5,077 bases of DNA from Planctomycetota bacterium (GTDB lineage Bacteria; Planctomycetota; Phycisphaerae; Sedimentisphaerales; Anaerobacaceae): NCBI GenBank assembly GCA_020344865.1, contig CP070830.1, positions 2,289,887-2,294,963 on the forward strand, written 5' to 3'. A program made the translations under genes and the position numbers. Positions 1 to 5,077 of this stretch are shown in pieces; the stretch's first letter is position 1, and every line of letters begins with the position of its first letter. The notes under the pieces are model-generated. The model did no database searches and had not been told where the DNA came from. It worked only from the letters and a program-made list of their open reading frames with translations.

Positions 1-917
1 CCCGGACAGGCAAAGACATGTATCTGGAAAAACCCATAGGAATGAGTGTCGAGCAGGCACAGGTCCTGCGCAAGGCAATAAAGCGCTACGGACGGGTCTT
101 TCAGTTCGGAACGCAGCAGCGCTCAGACCGCAACTTCCGTTTCGCCTGTGAGCTGGCCTTAAACGGCCGTATCGGCAAACTCCATACAATCAAAGTCGCC
201 GTACCTCCCAGTATCAAGACCGGAAATTTCCCCGTTGTCCCCGTTCCGGCTGGACTTGATTACGAGATGTGGCTCGGACCCGCTCCTTGGGCACCATATA
301 TGAAAGAACGCGTGGTAACACTGGGTTCGGACTGGGAAAAACTCTGGTGGCATATCAGCGACTACTCCCTCGGATGGATATCCGCCTGGGGAATCCACCA
401 CATCGATATCGCTCAGTGGGGTAACGGCACCGAGCTCACAGGCCCGGTCGAAGCAGAGGGCACGGGCGTCTTTCCTGACGAAGGCTTGTGTGACTGCGCT
501 ACAAGCTGGAATGTAAAGATGAAGTACGCAAATGGCGTTACCATTGACTTCACCGACAATAATCAAAATCCCCAGGGCGTCCGCTTCGAAGGCGCTGACG
601 GCTGGGTCTTTGTAAATCGAGAAGGTATAGATGCACACCCGAAATCTCTATTGACCGAAGAGATCGGACCCGACCAGATACACCTGCCGGTAAGCAATCA
701 CCACCAGCAGAACTTCCTGGACTGCGTTAAGAGTCGCGGCAATCCTGTTTCTCCAATCGAATCAGCGGTTTGCTCGGAAATAGTGTGCCAGCTTGCGGAT
801 ATCGCCACCAGAACCAAACGCAAGCTCACCTGGGACGCTGAAAAGGAAAAGTTCACTAACGATGAACAGGCTAATATGATGCTAAAACGCGCTATGCGGG
901 CACCATGGCACTTGTAA
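1..917 (+). CDS. Gfo/Idh/MocA family NAD(P)-dependent oxidoreductase, 5'-truncated by window
   Basis: This is the C-terminal part, about 305 residues, of a Gfo/Idh/MocA sugar oxidoreductase; the reading frame enters at base 3 and ends with TAA at 915-917. The first visible residues (GKDMYLEKPIG) contain the EKP signature at 27-35, whose lysine is the conserved catalytic residue, so the N-terminal Rossmann fold with its dinucleotide-binding glycine motif lies upstream. The ATG at 18 is internal to the EKP-containing segment and is not the start. GTQQRSD follows near 109-129, then a C-terminal alpha/beta domain with GIHHIDIAQW at 390-419, where the family's conserved active-site histidine sits. 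The family usually runs to 350-450 residues, so roughly 90-150 are missing; a secretion signal, common in planctomycete members, cannot be assessed. The family oxidises or reduces pyranosides, cyclitols and amino sugars with NAD(P). It is probably first or early in an operon with the ThuA and GH4 genes, 18 bases before the next start. Family is certain; substrate unknown. Confidence 0.93.
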   Translation, partial: RTGKDMYLEKPIGMSVEQAQVLRKAIKRYGRVFQFGTQQRSDRNFRFACELALNGRIGKLHTIKVAVPPSIKTGNFPVVPVPAGLDYEMWLGPAPWAPYMKERVVTLGSDWEKLWWHISDYSLGWISAWGIHHIDIAQWGNGTELTGPVEAEGTGVFPDEGLCDCATSWNVKMKYANGVTIDFTDNNQNPQGVRFEGADGWVFVNREGIDAHPKSLLTEEIGPDQIHLPVSNHHQQNFLDCVKSRGNPVSPIESAVCSEIVCQLADIATRTKRKLTWDAEKEKFTNDEQANMMLKRAMRAPWHL

Positions 918-935
918 GAAAAAGGTAAAACAATA

Positions 936-1868
936 ATGATTCAAAAATTAAATCTTCGTTATATCGTATTGTTTGTGACGTTTTGTTTGTCATTATACGG
1001 CTGCACAGAAAGCGCGGCTGTCTCCAGTTCCGTAGATATCCCTACAGACGAGATTCAGAAGATAGAAGCCGCTGTGCCGACCAAGGCGACGGTCGCGCCG
1101 AAGCGGCCGCGAAAACTTCTCGTCTTTAGCCTCTGCAATAGCTACGTGCATAGCGCTATTCCATACGGCAAAAAAGCCATCGAGGTAATGGCAAAAAAAA
1201 CTGGCGCTTTTGAACCGGTCTTCAGCGACGACATCTCGATGTTCGAGCCGGACAAACTCAAACAGTTCGACGCTGTGTTTCTAAATAACAACTCCGGCGA
1301 GCTGTTCCTGCCAAAAGATATGAACAGTCTGCCCCCCCGACAACAGCAGCTCGCCAACATGCGCAACCAAAGGCTGCAAAAGAGCCTTCAGGATTTCGTG
1401 GCAAGCGGGAAGGGACTGGCTGGCATCCACTGTGCCGTCTGGTGCTTCTATAGCTGGCCCGAGTACGCCGATATCATTGGTGCCGTTTGGGTCAGCCATC
1501 CCTGGCATGAAAAAGTCGGAATAAAGCTCGACGACCCGGACCATCCGCTCTGTGCGACCTTCACCGGCAGCGGCTTCGATATCACCGACGAGATTTATGT
1601 CTTTACCGACCCCTACTCCCGCGACAGCGTCCGAGTCTTGCTCAGCCTCGATATGGCCAGGACTCCAGACAAAGAGAAGTTCGAAGGCAAGCGAAGTGAT
1701 AATGACTACGCACAGTGCTGGGTCAAGAGATACGGCAAAGGACGCGTATTCTACTCCGCCTTCGGACACGACCACGATATATTCTGGAACAAGGCTGTAC
1801 TTCAGCACTGGCTCGACGGTATTCAGTTCGCTCTGGGTGATTTGCCGGCTGATACCACACCGAAGTAA
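936..1868 (+). CDS. ThuA-domain lipoprotein (trehalose-utilisation-like), copy 1
   Basis: A 310-residue protein with a lipoprotein signal: a positively charged start, a hydrophobic stretch at about 9-21, and a lipobox-like LYGC with the candidate lipidated Cys23. A low-complexity linker at about 24-58 leads into a ThuA domain at about 59-300. Family landmarks are a first strand (KLLVFSL), GLAGIHCAV with His165, HPWHEKV with His188 and His191, the DHPL turn, DEIY at 218-221, and GKGRVFY at 267-273 followed by FGH with His278. ThuA proteins have a class I glutamine-amidotransferase-like fold; in Sinorhizobium ThuA works with the Gfo/Idh/MocA protein ThuB on trehalose-type disaccharides, probably via 3-keto sugars. 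Here the partner oxidoreductase gene lies 18 bases upstream. The lipoprotein signal places this copy in the periplasm or at a membrane surface. The ribosome site is weak (AAAAGG about 10 bases before ATG). The domain is sure; the reaction and substrate are inferred. Confidence 0.9.
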   Translation: MIQKLNLRYIVLFVTFCLSLYGCTESAAVSSSVDIPTDEIQKIEAAVPTKATVAPKRPRKLLVFSLCNSYVHSAIPYGKKAIEVMAKKTGAFEPVFSDDISMFEPDKLKQFDAVFLNNNSGELFLPKDMNSLPPRQQQLANMRNQRLQKSLQDFVASGKGLAGIHCAVWCFYSWPEYADIIGAVWVSHPWHEKVGIKLDDPDHPLCATFTGSGFDITDEIYVFTDPYSRDSVRVLLSLDMARTPDKEKFEGKRSDNDYAQCWVKRYGKGRVFYSAFGHDHDIFWNKAVLQHWLDGIQFALGDLPADTTPK

Positions 1869-1884
1869 TTACTCGGAAAAAATT

Positions 1885-1888
1885 GGAG
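1885..1888 (+). promoter_or_regulatory. Ribosome binding site deciding the GH4 start
   Basis: GGAG lies 8 bases before the ATG at 1897. It supports that start over upstream in-frame ATGs (for example 1552) that fall inside the preceding ThuA gene and would add about 115 residues unlike any GH4 N-terminus. A second in-frame ATG at 1903 is only two codons later and slightly farther from GGAG. Confidence 0.75.
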
Positions 1889-1896
1889 ACCCGGCT

Positions 1897-3330
1897 ATGA
1901 GTATGAAAATTGCAATGATTGGTGCCGGAAGCGTCGTTTTCTGTAAGACACTGCTCAGCGACATTATGGCCACATCTGCTCTTGCCGACAGTGAATTCGC
2001 CCTGATGGATTTGAACGGAGAGAAGCTGCGCCGGATGGAGATCTTCGCTAAACAAATGCTCAAAGACAACAACGTGCCCGGCAAAGTCACCGCGACATTG
2101 GACCGCCAGCAAGCCGTCAAAAATGCAGACTTTGTCGTCATTATGATTGATATAGGTGGTGTGGAGGTCTTCGGCCTCGATTACAACATTGCTTTGAAAT
2201 ACGGTGTCAATCAATGCGCCGCGCAGTCGGTATGCCCCGGCGGAGTTTTCCGAGGACTTAGAACCATACCGGTTCTGGTTGACATCGCCCGCGATATGGA
2301 AAAGCTCGCCAAGCCCGGCGCGATTATGCTGCAGTACGCCAATCCTATGGCCTCCAACTGCATGGCACTCGGCAGGGCAAGCAACATCAGCTTCGTTGGT
2401 CTTTGTCACGGTGTACAAACCACACTCGCCCTTATAGCAAGCTACTGCGGTGTTCCGAAGGAAGAAGTTTCCTACACCTGCGGCGGCATCAACCATATGG
2501 ACTGGTTTTTGAAGATTGAGCACAATGGCCGTGACCTCTACCCAAAGCTGCGCGAGGTCTTCGAAAGACCGGAGTTCTACAAAAATGAAAAAGTCCGCGG
2601 CGAAGTATTCCGCCACTTCGGCTATTTCATGACCGAGAGCACGGGCCATCTTAGCGAATATGTCCCCTGGTTCCGCAAAAACCAAAAGGCGCTCGACCTG
2701 TATTGCGACGAGCCGGGCTTTGGCGGAGAAAGTGGGGCCTATTATAAATGGTGCAGGGCCGTCGCCGAAAAATACGCCCAGCACGACCCGCTGGAATTCG
2801 AATCCACCAAAATCGAAGAACGAAGCGTCGAGTACTGTTCGTATATTATGGAGGCGGTTGCGACGGGCAAGCCCTTCAGCCTTATGGGCAACGTCCGCAA
2901 TGATGGCTACATCAATAATCTACCACCCGGCTGCTGCGTCGAGGTCCCCACGTTCGCTGACGACACCGGTTTGCACCCGGTAAGCATCGGCAACCTGCCG
3001 CCTCAACTGGCCGCCGCCTGCATGACCAACATAAACGTCCAGACGCTCGTTGTAGAGGCGGCCCTCAGCGGCGAGACCGAATACGTCGTCCACGCGCTGG
3101 CCATAGACCCTCTTACCTCCGCCGTCTGCACTCTAAAGGAAATCCGCGAAATGTGCAGCGAGCTGCTCGAGGCACAGCGAAAATGGCTGCCGCAGTTCGA
3201 AGGCAAAAAAATCGAGCCGAAGCCGACCATCAGCATTCCAAAAGATTGCAAACCAGCAGAGGTTCCGACGGACCCGGCACAGGCCATCCTCCAGCGATTC
3301 ATGAAACTAATGGAGCAAAAGACCGATTGA
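1897..3330 (+). CDS. Family GH4 NAD-dependent glycosidase (MelA/AglA-like), CHGV subgroup
   Basis: A complete 477-residue cytoplasmic GH4 enzyme without a signal peptide. The N-terminal Rossmann fold starts at once with KIAMIGAGS (GAGS 9-12) and Asp38 ends the second strand. CPGGVFRGLRT at about 113-123 and the NPM motif at 149-151 follow. The metal-binding pair is Cys170 in LCHGV and His200 in GINHMDWF, matching the spacing of characterised GH4 enzymes. GYFMTESTGHLSEY (about 242-255) resembles alpha-galactosidase-type members. GH4 glycosidases need NAD+ and a divalent metal, usually Mn2+; they oxidise C3 transiently, eliminate across C1-C2, rehydrate and re-reduce. The motif after the metal-binding cysteine separates subgroups (CHSV, CHGx, CHEV, CDMP, CNVP, from memory); CHGV argues against the phospho-glycosidase classes, so an unphosphorylated alpha-glycoside or uronide is likelier. 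A hydrophilic tail of about 40 residues ends the protein. Length is normal. Family is sure; alpha-galactosidase, alpha-glucosidase or alpha-glucuronidase activity is undecided. Confidence 0.93.
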   Translation: MSMKIAMIGAGSVVFCKTLLSDIMATSALADSEFALMDLNGEKLRRMEIFAKQMLKDNNVPGKVTATLDRQQAVKNADFVVIMIDIGGVEVFGLDYNIALKYGVNQCAAQSVCPGGVFRGLRTIPVLVDIARDMEKLAKPGAIMLQYANPMASNCMALGRASNISFVGLCHGVQTTLALIASYCGVPKEEVSYTCGGINHMDWFLKIEHNGRDLYPKLREVFERPEFYKNEKVRGEVFRHFGYFMTESTGHLSEYVPWFRKNQKALDLYCDEPGFGGESGAYYKWCRAVAEKYAQHDPLEFESTKIEERSVEYCSYIMEAVATGKPFSLMGNVRNDGYINNLPPGCCVEVPTFADDTGLHPVSIGNLPPQLAAACMTNINVQTLVVEAALSGETEYVVHALAIDPLTSAVCTLKEIREMCSELLEAQRKWLPQFEGKKIEPKPTISIPKDCKPAEVPTDPAQAILQRFMKLMEQKTD

Positions 3331-3362
3331 CGAACACTTTTTATCTACGAAAGGATTAAGTC

Positions 3363-4130
3363 ATGAAGCGAGACACACAATTGCTTATATGGTTGTTTTT
3401 GACGGCACTTGTTTGCTCATGCAGCACTTTCTCATCCCACGAGGACTTTGTCGATGAGCAACAGGAAAAGACCAAGGTTGTCGTCGTCACCGCAGGCCAC
3501 GACTTTGAGCGTGAAGCTTTCTTTGCAATATTCGATTCTTTCGACAACGTTCAATATGTAGAGGCCGAACAAAAAGACGACAGTGAGATATTCGAGGATA
3601 TCGCCGGCTGGGACTATGACGTGATTGTACTTTATAACATGACGCAAAAGATTTCACCAAAGCGACAGGCCAACTTCAAGAAACTGCTCGACAAAGGTGT
3701 GGGCCTCGTTGGGCTGCATCATTCAATAGCAAACTTCCAGGACTGGCCCGAATATCGAAATATCATCGGGGCAAAATACTACCTGAAAGCAACTACAGAA
3801 AACGGTGTAACTTATCCGCGAGGCGAATATGAGCATGATGTGGACATCAACGTTTACGTAGCTGACACGACCCATCCCGTCACTCGGGGTCTGAGCGATT
3901 TTGTGGTAAATGACGAGACATACAGCAAATGGACTTTCGACTCAGGCAATCACGTGCTGCTGACCACCGACCATCCCGCCAGCAACAGGCAGCTCGCCTG
4001 GGTTCGCAATTATAGAAACGCCCGAGTCTGTTTCATCCAGCTCGGCCACGGTCCACGCGGCTACGCTAATCCAGATTACCGAAGGCTTATCAAGCAAGCA
4101 ATAGACTTCTGTGCCGGTAAGGATGATTAG
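3363..4130 (+). CDS. ThuA-domain lipoprotein, copy 2 (divergent)
   Basis: A 255-residue protein, 32 bases after the GH4 stop, with AAGGA at 3351-3355 placed 7 bases before ATG. It has a lipoprotein signal: MKRD, a hydrophobic stretch at about 7-17, and VCSC with candidate lipidated Cys20. The ThuA domain follows at about 35-252: KVVVVTAGHDFE with His46, a central strand DYDVIVLYNM, GLVGLHHSIANFQDWPEY with His119 and His120, YEHDVDINV with His158, THPVTRGL, DETYSKW, and a final QLGHG with His229. It is shorter than copy 1 and differs at key places: GLHHS instead of GIHCA, YEHDVD instead of HPWHEK, and the usual GkGRVFy is replaced by RNARVCFIQ. This points to an old duplication or separate recruitment with a different substrate or partner, not a recent copy. 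It closes the operon; a candidate hairpin lies about 95 bases downstream. Domain sure; function inferred from ThuA/ThuB chemistry. Confidence 0.9.
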   Translation: MKRDTQLLIWLFLTALVCSCSTFSSHEDFVDEQQEKTKVVVVTAGHDFEREAFFAIFDSFDNVQYVEAEQKDDSEIFEDIAGWDYDVIVLYNMTQKISPKRQANFKKLLDKGVGLVGLHHSIANFQDWPEYRNIIGAKYYLKATTENGVTYPRGEYEHDVDINVYVADTTHPVTRGLSDFVVNDETYSKWTFDSGNHVLLTTDHPASNRQLAWVRNYRNARVCFIQLGHGPRGYANPDYRRLIKQAIDFCAGKDD

Positions 4131-4134
4131 AAGC

Positions 4135-4183
4135 CGCCTCACCAATGAGTTACTTCGGTTCTTGAAACGACTTGCCGGAGGCG
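4135..4183. repeat. Short inverted repeat after the ThuA copy 2 stop
   Basis: CGCCTC at 4135-4140 pairs exactly with GAGGCG at 4178-4183, starting 5 bases after the stop codon. The loop is 37 bases and the sequence after the stem is A-rich, not T-rich on the + strand, so it is a poor intrinsic terminator. It may form a 3' end structure or be chance. Confidence 0.25.
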
Positions 4184-4224
4184 AAAAAATCCTACGCCAA
4201 AAGGGCCAAACCATTGCAAGTAGC

Positions 4225-4256
4225 CGAAAAAATTAAAAAAAATACTAATTTTTTTG
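4225..4256 (+). terminator. Possible A/T-rich terminator hairpin of the sugar operon
   Basis: AAAAAATTA at 4227-4235 pairs with TAATTTTTT at 4246-4254. The stem can be extended by a G-T wobble (4226/4255) and a C-G pair (4225/4256), around a 10-base loop. The descending arm is itself a T run, as in intrinsic terminators, but the stem has almost no GC pairs and would be weak. Its place about 95 bases after the last operon gene and well before the next promoter is the main support. Confidence 0.3.
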
Positions 4257-4369
4257 TCTGCCTGTCCCTACTTTGACAGCTTGGAAGTTGATTCACGGAC
4301 TGATTGCAAAATTTTTCTCAGAACTTGGTTGATACGGCCAAATGTTGTGGCGGTCAAAGGGCAAATTTT

Positions 4370-4403
4370 CTTGTTATCAAGCCATAACCTAATGATTAAC
4401 AAG
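4370..4403. repeat. Inverted repeat CTTGTTA/TAACAAG
   Basis: CTTGTTA at 4370-4376 is repeated in inverted form as TAACAAG at 4397-4403, with 20 bases between. A smaller CTTG-TTAT-CAAG hairpin overlaps the left arm. It lies about 150 bases before the promoter at 4554, far for a simple operator but possible for an activator site. Seven base pairs in A/T-rich DNA may be chance. Confidence 0.2.
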
Positions 4404-4553
4404 TAGTTGCAGCTTTTTCAGTCATTATTGCCTTCCTATCCCAAGCAGCGATTTCTCCCGCAAAACGGCCCTTTCTCGCCTCTGACGGCACACTATGGCC
4501 CCTTTGGAGAGGTGTTAATTTAGGAAAAATTTACCAAGTCCGATAATTTTGAC

Positions 4554-4582
4554 TTGACTTCTTTGGTGACACTTGATATACT
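4554..4582 (+). promoter_or_regulatory. Strong sigma-70-type promoter for the sigma-54 activator gene
   Basis: The -35 box TTGACT (4554-4559) and the -10 box TATACT (4577-4582) are separated by exactly 17 bases, and TGA just before the -10 gives an extended -10 (TGnTATACT). Each hexamer departs from consensus at one position. A second TTGACT at 4549-4554 forms a tandem TTGACTTGACTT, but its 22-base spacing to the -10 is unsuitable. Transcription should begin near 4589, giving a leader of about 125 bases before the ATG at 4715. Housekeeping-type control suggests the activator is made constitutively or regulated after initiation. Confidence 0.7.
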
Positions 4583-4616
4583 ACCGCCCAATAAGGAGAA
4601 GTAGGAGAGATTGCCC

Positions 4617-4694
4617 TTGTTGGACCACGCCCACGCGGGTAAATCTCACCTCAAAAATACGTACTTGATTTTGAGGGTGAGTACTCACCCTTGA
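4617..4694 (+). CDS. Possible leader peptide (upstream ORF) of the activator gene
   Basis: Two Shine-Dalgarno-like runs, AAGGAG at 4593-4598 and TAGGAG at 4602-4607, sit just after the predicted transcript start, yet no ATG follows at a suitable distance. A TTG at 4617 is 9 bases after the second and opens a frame of 25 codons ending with TGA at 4692-4694; TTG at 4611 or 4620 would give nearly the same peptide. It reads through DHAHAGKSHL and ends RVSTHP, with four histidines. The frame covers both arms of the leader hairpins and stops 20 bases before the activator's ATG, as a translation-coupled or attenuating leader peptide would. I recognise no family. A 25-codon frame with a non-ATG start can easily be chance. 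Confidence 0.3.
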   Translation: MLDHAHAGKSHLKNTYLILRVSTHP

Positions 4695-4715
4695 ACAAAG
4701 AATCTACACGGGTGA
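4645..4715 (+). promoter_or_regulatory. Leader with mutually exclusive hairpins over the start codon
   Basis: Three pairings share the same bases. Hairpin A: CTCACCTCAAAA (4645-4656) with TTTTGA (4669-4674) and GGTGAG (4676-4681), 12 pairs and one bulged G at 4675. Hairpin B: the perfect palindrome GGGTGAGTACTCACCC (4675-4690), a 6-bp stem with a GTAC loop. Hairpin C: TCACCC (4685-4690) with GGGTGA (4710-4715), which includes the A of the ATG at 4715. A and B exclude each other, as do B and C, whereas A leaves the left arm of C free. A would therefore favour a closed start codon and B an open one. Alternatively, the palindrome could be a DNA operator about 85 bases after the transcript start. 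The base pairing is seen; the switch is inferred. Confidence 0.45.
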
Positions 4716-5077
4716 TGAGAGACAAGAGAGACAGTGATTCGACGCAAGGGATAGTGCCGGATATAAACAGAGACGTGGAGAGTAAGCGTTTGCGGTGTTC
4801 GCCTGCCAATAAGGGCCGAGAAACAAATTTTCAGCTTGTTGGTTGTTCGGATGCGCTAACTTCTATCCTCGATACTGTTACGGCCATCGCCTCGCGAAAG
4901 TGTCCTGTGATAATAACCGGTGAGACAGGCGTGGGCAAAGAGATGGTCGCTCGCCAGATACACCTGTCCAGCGACCGAGCCGATAAGGTCTTTGTTCCCG
5001 TTGACTGCACCACCTTGACCGGCCAGCTCTTTGAAAGTCAATTGTTCGGACACGTAAGAGGCGCTTTTACCGGCGCG
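4715..5077 (+). CDS. Sigma-54-dependent AAA+ transcriptional activator, 3'-truncated by window
   Basis: The first 121 residues of a bacterial enhancer-binding protein that uses ATP to remodel sigma-54 RNA polymerase. After about 40 hydrophilic residues comes the AAA+ domain: FQLVGCSDAL at about 40-49, VIITGETGVGKE with Walker A at 69-76, VARQIH, FVPVDCTTL, and ESQLFGHVRGAFTGA. The window ends exactly at GAFTGA (116-121), the loop that contacts sigma-54. The N-terminal part is too short for a receiver, GAF or PAS domain, so the protein resembles PspF-type activators controlled by a partner or by leader-level regulation; a C-terminal helix-turn-helix should lie beyond the window. VDCT replaces the common VNCA. 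ATG 4715 was chosen because translation reads straight into the domain from it; it lacks a clear Shine-Dalgarno. GTG 4712 and TTG 4691 are in-frame alternatives; the latter overlaps the possible leader-peptide stop (TTGA). The frame is open from 4643. Confidence 0.9.
   Translation, partial: MRDKRDSDSTQGIVPDINRDVESKRLRCSPANKGRETNFQLVGCSDALTSILDTVTAIASRKCPVIITGETGVGKEMVARQIHLSSDRADKVFVPVDCTTLTGQLFESQLFGHVRGAFTGA

Larger units (their letters stand above)
4131..4553. other. Intergenic region without a recognisable gene
   Basis: About 420 bases separate the sugar operon from the next promoter. I see no open frame with a plausible ribosome site and family-like protein on either strand, no tRNA-like cloverleaf and no repeat array. 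The region is richer in A and T runs than the flanking genes. The only structures noted are an A/T-rich hairpin near 4225-4256, a 6-bp inverted repeat at 4135-4183 and a 7-bp one at 4370-4403. By eye I found no clear sigma-54 -24/-12 element (TGGCAC-N5-TTGC) in it. Confidence 0.6.

Noticed and set aside
18..20. ATG at 18 as the true start of the oxidoreductase
   Set aside because: The frame is open to the window edge and the preceding codons (RTGKD) continue the family pattern before EKP, so the gene begins upstream.
905..925. TGGCAC near 906 as the -24 element of a sigma-54 promoter before the ThuA gene
   Set aside because: The -12 TTGC element is missing at the required distance, and the site lies in the end of the oxidoreductase coding sequence.
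1552..1896. N-terminal extension of the GH4 frame into the ThuA gene
   Set aside because: The added residues are a shadow of the ThuA gene in another frame; the Rossmann fold starts directly at ATG 1897, which has GGAG 8 bases upstream.
1723..2784. Long open frame of 353 codons on the minus strand
   Set aside because: It is antisense to the end of the ThuA gene and the GH4 gene, has no recognisable domain and mirrors their codon structure.
4273..4301. TTGACA at 4273 as a promoter -35 box
   Set aside because: No acceptable -10 box lies 16-18 bases downstream, and no gene follows.
4831..5053. Small minus-strand frames opposite the sigma-54 activator
   Set aside because: They lie antisense to a clear AAA+ domain and have no ribosome site or family similarity.

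Overview
The window looks like chromosomal DNA from a bacterium that degrades many polysaccharides. The most likely source is Planctomycetota (a Phycisphaerae-like lineage), with Verrucomicrobiota, Lentisphaerota or Kiritimatiellota as alternatives. This rests on the gene repertoire (a Gfo/Idh/MocA oxidoreductase of the GTQQRS type beside ThuA-domain lipoproteins), moderate GC content, and a sigma-54 activator with VDCT where most proteobacterial homologues have a VNCA-like sequence. The assignment is inference; there is no rRNA or other marker gene.

Positions 1-4130 hold four genes on the + strand with gaps of 18, 28 and 32 bases, so probably one operon whose promoter lies upstream of the window. 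In order they are: the C-terminal part of a Gfo/Idh/MocA NAD(P)-dependent sugar oxidoreductase; a ThuA-domain lipoprotein; a complete family GH4 (MelA/AglA-like) NAD-dependent glycosidase with a CHGV active-site motif; and a second, divergent ThuA-domain lipoprotein. GH4 enzymes cleave glycosides through a 3-keto intermediate, Gfo/Idh/MocA enzymes oxidise sugars (often at C3), and ThuA proteins are linked to 3-keto-disaccharide metabolism in rhizobia. The operon therefore reads as a unit for oxidation-dependent glycoside breakdown. Its substrate cannot be read from the sequence.

Positions 4131-4553 contain no convincing gene. They hold an A/T-rich hairpin that may end the operon and two weak inverted repeats of unknown meaning.

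Positions 4554-5077 begin a second transcription unit. A near-consensus sigma-70-type promoter (TTGACT, 17-base spacer, extended TATACT) precedes a leader of about 125 bases. The leader contains two purine-rich Shine-Dalgarno-like runs, a possible 25-codon leader peptide starting at TTG, and three segments that can form mutually exclusive hairpins, the last of which covers the start codon of the next gene. That gene encodes a sigma-54-dependent AAA+ activator, cut off by the window end exactly at its GAFTGA loop. It has only a short N-terminal region and no room for a standard receiver or GAF/PAS sensor before the AAA+ domain. The arrangement suggests leader-based control of the activator. Whether the activator controls the sugar operon cannot be decided here.
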